DNA of 64,000 nucleotides. Source: Ottelia alismoides. Taxonomy: Eukaryota; Streptophyta; Magnoliopsida; Alismatales; Hydrocharitaceae. A program made the translations under genes and the position numbers. The notes below the pieces were generated by a model, which saw nothing but the letters and a program-made list of their open reading frames with translations, made no database searches and was not told where the DNA came from. Below are positions 1 to 12,433 of this stretch, in pieces (positions within the stretch are counted from its first letter, which is position 1; the number at the start of each line of letters is the position of its first letter). Location of the stretch: contig JAZKJV010003355.1 of NCBI GenBank assembly GCA_037367405.1, positions 248,001 to 312,000 of the forward strand, written 5' to 3'.

Positions 1-675
1 GGGCTCATTTGTTTTCCAGGCTGAGGGTTGAGACCCTAGTTAATAAAAGAAAAGACAATTGTCAGGGTAGTATTGGATGATTGGTTGAGGCAACGCGCAG
101 CGACATAAGCTTATCAAGATCAACGCAATCTCCAATCCCGAAGTGTCCACAGCTTCGGAGTCCAAGAATAGTGGGGTTCCCCTGGACTAATCCTTGACGT
201 GGAGTAAAAAGGAATAGGACTTAAATTAACGAGAAGAAATGAAACCTTTTGTGATACAAGTTTTGAAAAATTATACAATTTGTTTGCTTTTCTCTTCTTC
301 GTTACTTAGCATTCGCTAATTTTTATCCTATGATTTATGGAAAACCCAACAGTTGTCGGTGAGCCATCGCAAGGACTTCAAAAATCCTGCCAGCTTACGT
401 ACTAGACATCCAACCAGCCACAATAGCTTTTCTTTGTAAGATAGTTAGTAATATTTTTGTGTATTTCCTTCAAGCTGATGTACATGTAAAGGGTTGTAGT
501 GGGACAATGGATCATGTAATCTTTATGAATGGCAAAGTGTTGAAATACTTCCTTCTGAGTATTTTTATTTGCAGTCTATTTCTGAATGTTAGTTGTGATT
601 GCTGAATAAATTATTGCTGAGTAACCAGATCAGGATATGGGAGGATCCGACGGCCCGAGAATCGGGATCGCGACA
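1..675 (+). mobile_element. 3' end of a Tekay-like chromovirus LTR
   Basis: This is the terminal 675 bases of the LTR family also present at 52569-55311 and from 61597 on. It ends GCGACA and is followed by ACCGC, which nearly matches the ACTGC in front of the 5' LTR. The first 330 bases are identical to the last 330 bases of the window, while the 5' LTR differs from both at roughly 7% of sites by eye. It is therefore best read as the end of the same 3' LTR that is cut by the right edge of the window, from a neighbouring repeat unit or the other end of a circle. No gene is present; short open frames here are chance. Confidence 0.9.
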
Positions 676-948
676 ACCGCCACCCGTGACCATTTGGGTG
701 AGATCAAGAATATCCACTTCAAATCTGAAGTTTCATGGCATCGAATCCTCATGGAGATTGAGTCTGAGCAGATCCACCACCGTCGGAGCCTAAGAAATTG
801 GGGAAGAACTGCTGACCATCTTCAGATTGCTTAACAACCATCCGATCATCCAGTAGGGGCATGAATCACAAACATTCATCGCTTAACAGAATTTCACGTG
901 TGCTACATATGACGAGAACTGATATACTGGGTGAAAACTATATAGTGG
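676..948 (+). mobile_element. Middle fragment of the decayed outer Athila-type LTR
   Basis: This stretch lies between the Tekay LTR end and the start of E2. It resembles part of the E3 LTR near 35930-36220, for example the shared ATTGGGGAAGAAC followed by a CAGATTGCT block. It would continue leftwards from 52568 and rightwards at 30645, once the inserted elements are removed. Its last five bases, AGTGG, are the left target duplication of E2, and its first five, ACCGC, the likely right target duplication of the Tekay element. It is non-coding. Confidence 0.65.
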
Positions 949-2947
949 TGATGAATCTGCGATTCGTCATCTTTATTCATTTATTTTAGCTTAAAATCCC
1001 TTATAAAACACCTGCATATAACGCTAACTTCATATTCTTACTAACTTGCATCTGTGTAAATATGGTACATTTCTGACTAATTTTAACCTAAAATAATTAA
1101 ATAAATAAATAAAGGAAAAATAAAGAGAAGAAAACAAAATAAAAAAATAATAAAGAAAAGAAAATAAAAAAAAGGAAGATTGTATACAGGCTGACCCGAA
1201 CCCCGAGAGAAGGTCAAGACTTGGCCTGATCGACCAGGAATAAAGTGGGGGGGATAGGATCCTTAACCAGAAAATCCAAAAAAAATGTGTTCTTACTTAT
1301 TTTGTATATATCTATATAAACTGACACTAATTTATTTGTACCCTAATTGACCTCAAATCAAATAACATTCAAAACCAAAGTTGTAAATAAAAATGTGTTC
1401 TAATTACTAAAATTGATTGCACAATTAAATCTTGTACAGAATAAAAGTAGCCACACTTGGAAAAAAACCACTAAGCACCAATTGAAAGACCAATTCCGGC
1501 TCCATATGAGCTCAAATTGAATCAATCTCAGTCCCATTGAACTCAAAATTAAATTATCTTCAAAATGGCTGTATTTTTATAATTTTTGGAGTTACAGTTG
1601 AAAAGTCGGTTTTCTGGGGTGGTTTGTGCAATTTTCCCATGTATTTTGTGCATATTGTATTTGTATTTATTTGTAAATTAATCCCACTGATTTTTTAAAA
1701 TAAAAATAAAAATAAAAATAATTAGAATTCCTAAAAAACACAAAAAAGGCTAATTTCATCATTTATCCTTGTATATAGTGTCACATATGTATATAGTATA
1801 TGTATATAGTTGCTATTTTTAATTAACCTTCATAAAAAATAAAAAAATAACATTTTTAAATTCAAATTAAATAAGTGACGAAAATTTAAAAAAATAGATA
1901 ATTTTGTAATTTATCTCTCTTTTATTTTCATTTTCAAATTTCATCTCCCTTCCACCAAAAAAATTCAAAAATTCATTTTAATTTTCATCTCCATTATCTC
2001 TTTATTTAAAATTTCAAAAATTCAAATTTCATCTCTCTTCTATTTATATGGCTCCTTCTCCCTCATTCCAACTTGATCAATCTTTAGAGAGAGGAGCCCG
2101 ATCTCCGAGAGAAAATTCGTCGAGGAAGTTGCCTAGCCTCCAAGCCATCCGGTGACAGCGAGTCGGCCTTGTCGAGGCGATCACGGTCTATTTTTCGCTC
2201 CTAAGGTGAGATCCGTATTTTTCTTCGTATTTTTATCTTAGGTTAATTGTAGTTTAGTTCATCGCAATTTTTTTATCTCGTTGGCATTTTTATTTCTCTA
2301 GATCTTAAAAAAATTCCATCTCGATTTGATCCGCCACCGACTCGATTTTCATCTCACTTTCTCGATCTTCACGCGTTCTATTCTATCATTCACGATCTCT
2401 CAACTCCGGCCGCGCACGGTGGTCGGAGATCGGATTCGATTCCTCATTTTCCCCGAATCCCCATCCACATTCTGATTTTGTAGATAAATAAAAAATTTCC
2501 TTTATTTCTAACCTTTGTTTTGCAGGGTAATAAAAAAATAAAAAAATCTCTATTCTATCTAACGTTTGTTTTGCAGGGTCATTAAAAAACCAACAAAAAA
2601 TTAAAAATATAAAAAAAAACAAAAAAACATTTCTCATCATTTTTTTATTATCTATTTCAGATTTCTCATTTTCTTATTTTCGGATTCACAAAAAAAATAA
2701 AAAAAAGTTTTTATTACTATTTTGAACTACTGTTTACATTCCATAAGAAAAAATAAAACAATAAAAAATTTCAGACAGCAGCAGAGGGCGGCCTCGCCCG
2801 CACCCCTACCGCAGCGCCACCGCATCGCACTTCAGGTGGAGGACAGCCGACTCCAGCGCCGCCCGCACTTCGCTACCTCCGCGCAGGCGGCCCACCAGTC
2901 GATCTCCATCGCCGCCTAGGTGCGGCATCGCGCCACCCGCACTCCCT
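949..2947 (+). mobile_element. E2 5' LTR, left piece
   Basis: This aligns with 26932-28951. It opens with the terminal palindrome TGATGAAT-ctgcg-ATTCGTCA and contains a TATA-like TATTTATAT at 2041-2049, followed by a CT-rich start region and a GC-rich stretch. The piece stops at TCCCT, the target site used by E1. AT-rich tracts at 1080-1180 and 1680-1900 are simple sequence. No gene is present; the short frames near 2386-2640 and 2722-2919 are not supported. Confidence 0.9.
2041..2049 (+). promoter_or_regulatory. TATA-like box of E2 5' LTR
   Basis: TATTTATAT lies upstream of a CT-rich stretch, the usual layout of an LTR promoter. The same box is conserved in the 3' LTR at 28040-28048. Promoter function is inferred. 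Confidence 0.5.
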
Positions 2948-5900
2948 TGATATCCCCCAAAAGTACCTCAAGACCCGGGTGAAGGTAATGAAACAAGGGT
3001 CGTTGCGACCCGGATCTCAGAGAGAGGGTGTATCAAGAAAAATAACCACTCAGAATAGATCAAATCACTCAAAACAAGAAGAGCGGTCTAGCTATAAGAT
3101 TAACCTGGTATAGCTCCCAGGGTCGAACTCAAGGAGCACGGATTGGCCTAGGGCCTACGAAGTAGTAAAAAGAGAATAAAATAAAAGAAAAGTGTTTTTT
3201 AGTGGTTTTTAATAATTTTTATATTTTTTTTGGATTTTTAAAGGATAAAGAAAATAAAAGGAAACAAATATCAACACACTTAGGCAAATTATTTAACACA
3301 CCAAAAATAAAGCAAAAATTCAGGAAAAAGTATTTTTATGTTTTTTAAGTTTTTAGGTGTTTTTGGTGAATTTTTGATATTTTTCTAATGGGTAAATTAT
3401 TTTCTAAAAATCAAACAGTGCTAAAAATGCTGGGTATTGTCCAGCCAGAACCAAAACCCTCAAATAAAATATCTAAGGATCACAACAGGTTCTGGAGGTA
3501 ATTTTCCTATATTCTAAATAAAATAAGGAAAATTTGGGCACCAGAATTATTGTTTTTGGATTTTTAGATTATTTATTATAATTTTTATGAGGTTTTAGGG
3601 GTTTTTCAATTTTTAGGGTTTTTAAGCAATGAAAAATAGCCAAAATTGGCTCGAAAATCAAACAGCAAGCAAACAACAGTATCTAATTTTTTTAGAATTT
3701 TTGGAGGTGATTTTATATTTTTTTGGTATTTTTAAACCTAAACAGTAGCTAAAAAGTAGGTTTTTGGATTTTTAAAAATACTAAATGAAAGTAAAAATGT
3801 CCTCAAAAATCACTGAAATTCCTACACCATGGCAGGAGCCATGTGTCAAAATCTCGTTGGATTTGGAGGTGGTTTGATATTTTATTCAAAAATAAAAAGA
3901 GGGCACTGTGCACAGGGACGAATGTGCAAATACCCGAGGATCTGGGGGCCCAGGTGCAAAATACCCAGCAAGTCACGCGCGTGGCGCGTGGCTGGGGCAC
4001 ACAGGGACCTATTTGTGATAAAAACCTATTCCTGGGACCTTTTGGTAACTGGTACCAAAAAGTCCGAGGGTATGGTTGCAAAAAGCCCACTAAAATCCGC
4101 ACATGCGCATAAACAACACTCACAGGGGCATAAATGCAATTACCAGAAAATATTTCTTCATTTCATAACAACCCAGATCTACAGGATAAAAGATGTAAAA
4201 AGCCCAACACAACACGTGGCGAAGCACGTGGTCACATACACACAGGGGCATACATGCAATTAAAACTAAACACAGGGTCCACAATGCAATTTACCCTACG
4301 TAAATAAAGTTCTAAAAATATTTACAGGACTAAAAATAAAAAGACGAACTAAGAGGGGCGCCTAAGTAATTTACCCCTTTATTGGTCGACGGCCAGATGC
4401 ACGCCACGTGGTGGATCCAACGGCTCGGGACAGCGGGCGCTCTTCCTCTTCTTCTCTTGGGCCTGATCGACAGTGGAGACGAGGACACGTGGAAGATCGG
4501 GCGGTTCTGGGCCCAGGTGCCTCTCTCCTCTGCTGCAACGGTCCGGATGAGTCCCTCGGATCGATCAACGGCTACGGCTCCTCGAAGAATGGACGGCTGA
4601 GATCAAGACTGGAGCGGAGGCGTCATCGGACGGTCCTGGAGGATGCTGGAAGAACTCGACACCGGCGAACTTCGCCGGCCTCCTGCGTGAGCTGCACTCC
4701 TCCTCAGCTGCTCCTGAAGGTCGGAGAAGATCCGCGGTGAAGCTCTGCAGCTGGTGGTAGTGGCTGATGGCCCAGCCGAGCCCTGGAGGGGCTCCGGCGA
4801 GGCTGGCGGCGCGAAGCTCCGGTCTAGAATGTAAGGGGGTCTCAGACGACTCCCTTTGGACCTGCAAAGCAAACCAACAGCTTCGCGGGTCGAGGGCAAA
4901 ATGCCTCGACCCAAAGAAGCGAGGTGAAGGTGGCTGGTGGGTCGGCGCGAAGGAGCTCCGGCGAGCGACAGGTGGTGGAGCTCGACTCCCAGCTCCGGGG
5001 CGAACTGGGTTGAACGAGTGGGCGTAGAACGTGCGTGAGGAGATGGCGGAGGTGATGGGGTGCTCCGATGATCGAGATATTAAGCGAGATGGTCGGAATC
5101 AGGGAAGCACGTCGAACGGTCGATTTGGGCGAGATCCAAAATTACTCTAAATGGCTAAGCGAAATGAATACCTGGGTGACGCGGTAGACTATGCTGGAGC
5201 TCAGCTAACTCCTGGTCCTTGCCTCAAGGGTCGTCAACGCCCGAGGCTCGAGCTCCGGGTGGTCGTCGGAGCACGGATGCAAGAAGCGGCCGGATCGATG
5301 GTCGGACACCTCCTCCTCGCTGCGACACCGGCGGGGCAAGCTGTCACCTTGCTGGTTGCGATGGAGCTCACTGGAGAGAGAATGGGGAACCAAAGATGGC
5401 GTGAGAGTGCGGCGGAGCTCGAAATATATATGTGTGCAGGTCCGGAAAGGAGGTGGCGGGTAGGGCGAGCTGATGCGCGGATCTCGAGGCCAAAGCTCCG
5501 GCGAGCTTCTCGGATGTGACAAGGTCATTGCGGACCCGGATTTGGGGTGGATGGAAATCGGCTCATCAAAAGAAAAATCCGAGAAGGCGGGTCGAATGAA
5601 CAGACCCGGGCTCTGGTGGTCCTGGGGGAGGTGTTGACCGGGGGTCAACAATCCCCCGTGGACCAATCAGAGCCCGCCAATTATTGAAATTTTACTTGAT
5701 TTTTTTGGGGCCTTAAATGGCCGAATTTTCAAAAACTTAAAACATGAAAAATGTTTGTTTTACTTTTTTCTATTTTTTTGTGATTTTTAATTAATTTTCG
5801 GAAATTAAAATAAAGTATATACATAGTAGCTATACATAGGTATATATACATTATACTGATTTTTGATTTTTGATTTTTAATTAGTTATTTTTATACATTT

Positions 5901-6618
5901 TTATTCCTATTTTATATTTTATTTATTTATAGGATAAAATTAGGAATAAAAGGCTATTTTTATTTTATTTTTATTGTTTATATACATAGGTTAAATAATT
6001 AGTTATATACATCTATATACATGGTATACATACAAGGTATTTTTGTATTTTGTAATTTTGTAATTTTTATTTGATTTTTGTTTTGTTTCTTTTTATTTAT
6101 TTTATTTACAAAACATAAAAGAGAATATTTACAAAAAGTTTTGAAAACAAATAGCTTTATTTACAAGGTGAAATAAGGTAAGGGAGGTGGTCTATGTACA
6201 TGGTGAAAGGTTCTTTTTGGTATTTTTGATTTTTTAGATTTTTATCTTGTTTTTAATAGTTCCTAAATATATACAAAATATGTACAAGTATATTTTTGGT
6301 TGAGAAAAATATTATTTTATTTATTTACATAATTATTTACACAAGAGCCCCTATCTCCCTCTACTTGTGGCTTTTATGCGGTCAGGCCCATGCTGAGCCC
6401 TCCCTTGGGTTAGGTTGCTCAATATTTATTCTAAATATTTCCCTCTTTTTCTTTTTCTTCTTTATTCTTTTATTTTTGCACAAAAACATGCTAATTATTT
6501 ATTTTTACAAACATGCATGCTTTTGCTAAATAGTCCTATTTACACATATCTACATGCATTTGCATAGGTTTTTGTAGCTAAAATATAAGAATAAAGAGTG
6601 ATGAATGGGTATTCATCA
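2948..6618 (-). mobile_element. E1 3' LTR
   Basis: Read on the minus strand it starts TGATGAATACCCATTCATCA and ends GATATCA, giving TG...CA ends. It is a near-identical copy of 17004-20676. A GC-rich block lies at about 4380-5660 and AT-rich tracts lie on both sides. A CTCCTTGAGTTCGACCC block near the end (3120-3140) is shared with the other Athila-type LTRs. Open frames such as 3829-4263 exist in both LTRs, have no recognisable domain, and are not called as genes. Confidence 0.95.
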
Positions 6619-6633
6619 CCCCCCTATACTATA
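6619..6633 (-). promoter_or_regulatory. E1 polypurine tract
   Basis: On the minus strand TATAGTATAGGGGGG directly precedes the 3' LTR. This purine-rich run is where plus-strand DNA synthesis should be primed. The same motif type (A-rich, then GTATAGGGGG) precedes the 3' LTRs of E2 and E4. Confidence 0.75.
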
Positions 6634-8225
6634 CTTTGCTAGTCCCTTAGCAAACACTTATTTGAAAAAGAAGTGCAAAAGAAAGAAAAAGAAAAAGAAA
6701 AAGAGAATGTACATGGATCAAGGCTGATTATTAAACTTGCCTTCATTAAATTGAGGTATGGAGCTTAATCAGATCTTTGGATTATTGATGTGTCGGAACC
6801 TTATTTAGACTTAAGCTCAAAACCTGACAGCCTCCAAGTTCCACTATTCTATAACCAAGACTCCTCAATGCTCCAGGTCAGAACAAGTCATCAATCACAA
6901 ACCCTGAAGATCATGAATCTTTTCCTGTCCTGTGAAAGTGAGGTCTAAGCTCTCCACCTCAGAAATGGCAACTTGACAACCCTCCCCAACAAGGTAACTC
7001 TATGACCTCAATCTGGCCACTCTTTCCTCGAGGAGCGGGGTATTCCCTTCTAAGTTCAAGTACAACCGGCTCAAGAAGAGGGGGAAGAAGAGAATGGGTC
7101 AAGGCCAGTGTAGCCAAGTACCCTTGGGAGCTTGACCAGTGTAGCCAAGTCTCCCTGCTGCAAGCTACAACAGGTGGATCATGAAACCAAGCTTTGCTTA
7201 TTGCACTTATATACATACTCCGGTGGGATTATCATTTTCTCTCAGACCCACCACTTTTTTGGAGTTCTTATCTTTTTCACACACATTTTTTTTTTCGAGT
7301 GCATCTATACAACATGTACATGTGCAGCATATATACAAGGAGTTTTTCCTCTTGAGCCAGCAGACTATCCCTCTTTTGAAGCTTTATTGCAACCCACAAC
7401 TCCCGTCGTTAGACTTCATGGCGACCAGACCAAGTTGAGACGCACTTCCTTCACTAAATGAAGAAGAGAGGTTCCGCCTAGAAGTACTACCCTCATATGC
7501 TACCCCAAGTCAAGGAAGACTGCCTCCTCACCATCTCCTCCGTAGAGAGCTCGGTGCATAGTGCGGTTGTCCAAGTAAAGCCATAATCTATATGAGTCAT
7601 GTGTTGTTGTTAAGTGCTCTACTTAGGCTCATTGAGATGACATGTGATCATAGCCTAGTGGACTCAAAGAATTAAGTCACCATGGACCTGAAAAGCCTTA
7701 AACCTAAGCCCTATAAGGTTCCTCTTAGAGTTAGGTGGATTAAGATCTTAATCAAGCTCCATTTCTCAATTTGAATTCCAGGCTAGTTTAAATGTCAACT
7801 ATCATCCAGAAAAACTATATACATATGTACAAAAAGATGCATATTTACACAAATTTTACAATCATGCAAAATTTTTGAAAAATGTTTTGAAATCATGAAT
7901 GATGATGCATGAAGTGCAAGTTTTGCAAAAAGATATTTACACACATTTACACAAGATTTTTGCAAACTTTTGATTTTCAAAACATTTTGGAAAAATTTTG
8001 TACTATATACATAATTTTGATACAGAAGATATTTACACAAGCTTTACACACAAAAGATTTTTGAAATCATTTTTACAAAAATAATTTGTACACTAGCTAT
8101 TTATGTGCAAAATAAAAGAAGATTATGTACATGAAAATTTTTAATTTTTGTGGTTTTTAGCCATTTTTATTTATTAACACACTCACACAAAGTACGAGTT
8201 ATGGCTAAAGTATATATGAAATATA
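6634..8225 (-). other. E1 3' non-coding internal region
   Basis: This is the stretch between the hairpin array and the polypurine tract. No envelope-like frame is visible, although some Athila elements carry one here. Short blocks recall the corresponding regions of E2 (25400-26900) and E4 (45570-46930), such as a segment rich in 'aaactttgatttttcaaaac' type simple sequence. It probably acts as a 3' untranslated region. Short frames at 6959-7461 and 7795-8040 are not convincing genes. Confidence 0.7.
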
Positions 8226-8580
8226 TACACCCCCCCTATACTTAGCTCGAACGATGTCCTCAGAGTCAAGAGCGATGAAGAAGACATAACTCGTGCTATG
8301 TATAGGGAAGTGAAAAGAAAGGCTATACAAAAGAGAATGAAAAGTCAAGAGGGACTCGGGTCTTCCCCCTATACTTAGGATCAAGTAATCCTAAGTATAG
8401 CAGGCTGTACACGAAGGGAAACCGAGTGGAGAATGTACAGGGTCTACCCCCCCTATACTTAGGGTGAAATGCCCCTAAGTATAGGCAGCAAAAACAGGGG
8501 TAGACGGAAACAAAAGAAATACCCGAAAGGTCTCACATCCCCCCTATACTTAGGGTAAAGTGCACCCTAAGTATAGCATA
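8226..8580 (-). repeat. E1 array of hairpins ending in polypurine-like runs
   Basis: Three inverted repeats of the form CTATACTTAGG-loop-CCTAAGTATAG occur at about 8370-8402, 8453-8485 and 8545-8577. A further single arm lies at 8233-8247. Each is bounded on the minus strand by a GTATAGGGGGG-type run. The array lies between the integrase stop and the 3' non-coding region. E2, E3 and E4 carry equivalent arrays in the matching place. Confidence 0.9.
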
Positions 8581-8707
8581 ATCACAAGATGAAGAAAGGG
8601 ATGTGGGACTAAAGAATGTGCTGATATGGACATCTGGATCTATGTACAGCGGAGGATCAGTAAAGCTCAGGCGTGAGATGCATTAGATGTGAGTCAAAGA
8701 CCACATC

Positions 8708-11700
8708 TCACGCAAAATGAATAGGGGCAAGATCAGCGACCCGCGGCTCATGATCTAGAAATGGCTTGAGCCGCTGGCCGTTTACTCGGAAGGTACTCTC
8801 AGAAGACAACTCAGATATGTCGATGCTACCGTTGTCGTGTACCTTCCGAACCAGATAAGGTCCTTTCCATTTGCTTTGGAGCTTCCCTGGAAATAATCTA
8901 AGCCTCGCATCAAACAGCCATACTCTCTGTCCAATCTCAAAATGTTTGTGGCTGATATGAGAATCATGCCACTCTTTGACTTTCTCCTTATAATGTAGGC
9001 TGCTCGAGAAAGCTGCATCTCTAAGCTCTTCCAGGGCAGCTAGCTCTGCCCTCCTCTGGTCTCCTATACCATCTGGATCCATGAGAATGTCTGTAACTGC
9101 CCAGAGTGACTTGTGCCTCAGCTCAACAGGTAGGTGACAAGGCTTGCCATATACGAGACGAAAGGGAGATGTACCCAAAGATGTCTTGAAAGACGTCCTA
9201 TATGCCCACAAGACCGAGTCCAATAGCTGTGACCAATCCTTTCGGTCAGGGCGGACGACTTTCTGCAGAATAGTCTTGATCTCCCTATTCGACACTTCGG
9301 CTAGACCATTCGTCTGTGGATGGTACGGTGTAGCAACACGATGATCTATGCCGAACTCGGTAGCAAGTGCCTTCACCTGATCGTTGATGAAGTGAGATCC
9401 CCCATCAGAAATAAGAACTCGTGGAACCCCGAACCGCGTGATGATGTGCTTCCTCAAGAATCTGCAAACTGTCCTCGCATCAGCGGCTCGGGCGGGGATA
9501 GCCTCCACCCAACGACTCACATAGTCTACGGCCAACAGAATGTACTCAAATCCCTGACTCTTAGGGAATGGACCCATGAAATCGATGCCCCATGCGTCAA
9601 AAACCTCACAGAAGTGAATGGGCTGCATCGGCATCATATCACGCTGTCCACAAGTGCCCATCCTCTGACAGTCAGTACACCTCTTCACGAACTCATCTGA
9701 GTCCTTGAAGAGGGTAGGCCACCACAAACCGGATTGGAGCACTTTCTGTGCCGTTCTCCTCCCAGAATGATGTCCCCCTGCCTCAAGCTTGTGGCAGTAA
9801 GTGAGGACGCTATGGTGTTCCTCCTGAGGAATACACCGACGCCAGACGCTATCCCCTCCTTCGTGGTAAAGGATGGGATCCTCCCAATGGTAAGACTTGG
9901 CCTTCGCAAGGAAGGTCTCAAGCCTCTGCCTGGGCCAATCTTGTGGTACTTTCCCAGCAACGAGAAAGTTCACAATATCGGCGTACCATGGAAGTGAGGC
10001 GATAGCAAGGATCGCCTCATCTGGGAAGGTATCTCTGATCGGATCAATCTGCTCTGACTCCTCAGGCTGCTCTAAACGGGAAAGGTGATCCGCCACCACA
10101 TTCTTGACTCCAGGCTTATCCTTAATCTCAATGTCGAACTCCTGGAGTAGAAGGATCCATCTAGTCAGTCTGGCCTTGGCATCCTTCTTTGCCATGAGGT
10201 ACCGGATGGTGGTGTGATCTGTGTACAAGGTCACTCGGGATCCAATGATATATGATCTGAATTTATCCAGGGCAAACACTACTGCTAGCATCTCCTTCTC
10301 TGTGACCGTGTAATTCCGCTGGGCGGAATCCAATGTGCGGCTAGCATAGTGTATAGCAAATGGCACTCCATCCCTCCTCTGTCCCAGCACTGCCCCTACG
10401 GCAAAGTCGGAGGCGTCCGTCATGATCTCGAATGGGAGAGACCAATCAGGCGGCTGAAGGACAGGAGCCTCAATCACACATCTCTGGAGAGTAGCAAACG
10501 ACGAAAGACACTTGTCATCGACAAGGAACTCGGTGTCTTTCGTCAAGAGGTCAGTCAACGGTCGGGCAATCCTGCTAAAATGCTGAATGAATCTCCTGTA
10601 GAATCCAACATGCCCCAGGAATGACCGTAGCTGCCTCAAATTGGACGGCGGTGTGAGTTTTCTAATGACATCAACCTTGGCCGGATCCACCTCCATGCCC
10701 CTGTTGGAGATGATATGGCCAAGCACCGTCCCTTGAGTCACCATAAAGTGACTCTTCTCCCAAGATAGCACCAAGTTGTACTCAATACATCGCTGGAGTA
10801 CTCGGTCTAGGCAGTCAAGACAGGAATCGAATCCGTCGCCGTAGACCGAGAAGTCGTCCATGAAGACCTCAAGGCACTCCCCTACCATGTCCGAGAAGAT
10901 CGACAGCATGCACCTCTGAAAAGTCGCAGGGGCGTTGCATAGCCCAAATGGCATGCGTCGAAAAGCGTATGTGCCAAAGGGACAGGTAAAGGTGGTCTTC
11001 TCCTGATCCTCAGGAGCGATGGCCACTTGGTTGTAGCCCGAATACCCATCAAGGAAGCAATAGTGGCTCTTCCCTGCCAGTCTCTCAATGATCTGGTCAA
11101 TAAAAGGCAGGGGGAAATGGTCCTTCTTGGTGGCTTGGTTGAGTCTCCTGTAGTCAACACAAACCCTCCAAGAGGTGGGTACTCGTGTAGCAATCTCCTC
11201 TCCCGACTCACTGATCACAGTCGTGATGCCCGTCTTCTTGGGCACCACATGCAAGGGGCTGACCCACTTAGAGTCGGAAATGGGATAAATAAAACCTGCA
11301 CCCCACCACTTCGATATTTCCTTCATGACAACCTCTCTCAGGTTGGGGTTAAGACGCCGCTGGAACTCACGCGACGGCTTTGCCCCATCCTCGAGATAGA
11401 TGTGGTGGGAGCAAACTGATGGATCAATCCCATGGAGATCTGCTACGCTCCATCCGATCGCCTTGCGGTTCTTTTCAAGAACCCCCATCAGACGGGATTC
11501 CTGCTCTCCAGTCAACTCGACGGAGATGATGACTGGGTACATCTCTGGATCGCCCGCAAGGAATCGATACTTCAGCGAAGTAGGGAGCGGCTTCAGCTCT
11601 GGAATGCTGGGTGCCGGCAAATCTGGCTGTGGAAGGAAATGAGTGAATGCTGCAAGATCGGCCAAATCTGCCTGGGAAAGTGAAAGTGTACTCTCGCAAA

Positions 11701-12379
11701 CTGGGTCGGGAGAAGGCGGCTCAACTGCACTGTCTCTGCTCTGCTCTGCCTCTACCTCCTCCTCTGTAGGCTCAGGTGAACTCAGGTCTGGCATCTGATC
11801 ATAACAATCGGCCCAATCAGACTCTGAATCCGAGGGATCTGCATCAGAAACGGTGGCATCAGTACCACCGGAAAACAAGGTGGCCTCAGCACCACCATCA
11901 CTAATCGCTGTGCTGCGATCGAGAACCGGCCCTGCTGCCGCAATAGTATCCTGAACCAGGTCTGTGCTCTCCAGACTCTCCTCTGCTATCATCTCTGCAT
12001 CAGCTGTGTCTGAAAGTGAGAGGGTAGTCTGTGACTCTAGGTCTGCCCAAGCTGCCTCATCATCTGTGATCACAAAATCACAGTCCTGGTGGATGTCTGC
12101 CTCTGCGTCTGTCAGCTGCTCTGAATCGGTACTGGCATCTGAGCGGGATCTGGATCTAGCTCTGTAGTCCTCGACCGTCTCTATTTGTATACTCTCGCCC
12201 TGGACGCGAAAGTACACCTTCCCGCTATCATGATCAGTCACCGCCTTGGCTGTGGCCAAGAACGGACGACCAAGGATGATGGGGGTATCGGCCACGGATT
12301 CAGGGATCTCCATGTCCAACACTACGAAGTCCACGGGGAATTGCAGACCCTGAATAGTGACGATAACGTCTCGTAGCAA
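8708..12379 (-). CDS. pol: E1 pol: protease C-terminus, reverse transcriptase, RNase H, integrase
   Basis: This 1223-residue open frame makes the enzymes that copy element RNA into DNA and insert it. In order: the protease C-terminal half (ILGRPFL near residue 35); an acidic Ser/Asp/Glu-rich linker (about 60-250); reverse transcriptase (about 270-615) with FLDGYSGYN (Asp444) and FMDD (Asp508-Asp509); RNase H (about 645-770) with Asp655, Glu694/696 and Asp721; and integrase. Integrase has an HHCC zinc site ending CTDC (901-904), core residues Asp933, Asp992 and Glu1028 with the classic D,D35E spacing, and a C-terminal [14 protein letters not shown] domain. No chromodomain is seen. The listed start is a TTG codon. 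The frame is continuous with gag-protease except for one TAG, so natural expression would be as one polyprotein. FMDD and the tRNA-Asp primer fit the Athila/Tat group. All catalytic residues look intact. Confidence 0.95.
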   Translation of the reverse strand: MLRDVIVTIQGLQFPVDFVVLDMEIPESVADTPIILGRPFLATAKAVTDHDSGKVYFRVQGESIQIETVEDYRARSRSRSDASTDSEQLTDAEADIHQDCDFVITDDEAAWADLESQTTLSLSDTADAEMIAEESLESTDLVQDTIAAAGPVLDRSTAISDGGAEATLFSGGTDATVSDADPSDSESDWADCYDQMPDLSSPEPTEEEVEAEQSRDSAVEPPSPDPVCESTLSLSQADLADLAAFTHFLPQPDLPAPSIPELKPLPTSLKYRFLAGDPEMYPVIISVELTGEQESRLMGVLEKNRKAIGWSVADLHGIDPSVCSHHIYLEDGAKPSREFQRRLNPNLREVVMKEISKWWGAGFIYPISDSKWVSPLHVVPKKTGITTVISESGEEIATRVPTSWRVCVDYRRLNQATKKDHFPLPFIDQIIERLAGKSHYCFLDGYSGYNQVAIAPEDQEKTTFTCPFGTYAFRRMPFGLCNAPATFQRCMLSIFSDMVGECLEVFMDDFSVYGDGFDSCLDCLDRVLQRCIEYNLVLSWEKSHFMVTQGTVLGHIISNRGMEVDPAKVDVIRKLTPPSNLRQLRSFLGHVGFYRRFIQHFSRIARPLTDLLTKDTEFLVDDKCLSSFATLQRCVIEAPVLQPPDWSLPFEIMTDASDFAVGAVLGQRRDGVPFAIHYASRTLDSAQRNYTVTEKEMLAVVFALDKFRSYIIGSRVTLYTDHTTIRYLMAKKDAKARLTRWILLLQEFDIEIKDKPGVKNVVADHLSRLEQPEESEQIDPIRDTFPDEAILAIASLPWYADIVNFLVAGKVPQDWPRQRLETFLAKAKSYHWEDPILYHEGGDSVWRRCIPQEEHHSVLTYCHKLEAGGHHSGRRTAQKVLQSGLWWPTLFKDSDEFVKRCTDCQRMGTCGQRDMMPMQPIHFCEVFDAWGIDFMGPFPKSQGFEYILLAVDYVSRWVEAIPARAADARTVCRFLRKHIITRFGVPRVLISDGGSHFINDQVKALATEFGIDHRVATPYHPQTNGLAEVSNREIKTILQKVVRPDRKDWSQLLDSVLWAYRTSFKTSLGTSPFRLVYGKPCHLPVELRHKSLWAVTDILMDPDGIGDQRRAELAALEELRDAAFSSSLHYKEKVKEWHDSHISHKHFEIGQRVWLFDARLRLFPGKLQSKWKGPYLVRKVHDNGSIDISELSSESTFRVNGQRLKPFLDHEPRVADLAPIHFA

Positions 12380-12430
12380 CCCCTTCGGCCTCTTGACAGA
12401 TCGATCAGCGAACTGAAGGACTGTCCTGCT

Positions 12431-12433
12431 CTA
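12431..12433 (-). other. In-frame TAG inside the E1 protease
   Basis: The gag-protease frame stops at LGTLR and the same frame continues at once into [11 protein letters not shown] and the rest of pol. In E2 and E3 the equivalent place holds Lys or Arg. The stop sits between the DSG catalytic motif and the ILGRPFL motif, so it would split the protease. It is either a recent inactivating mutation or a readthrough site. The following codons AGC AGG do not match the well-known CARYYA readthrough context. Confidence 0.9.

Noticed and set aside
3829..4263. A 144-codon frame, repeated at 17887-18321, as a possible gene
   Set aside because: It lies in the two E1 LTRs, so its repetition is explained by LTR duplication. 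It has no recognisable domain and overlaps frames on the other strand.
6634..8225. Envelope-like gene of E1 as in some Athila elements
   Set aside because: No frame longer than about 110 codons and no membrane-protein pattern consistent with one.
8226..8580. Regular palindromic repeats as a CRISPR-like array
   Set aside because: The copies are few, the spacers are not of uniform length, the units are imperfect palindromes, and the setting is a plant retrotransposon.
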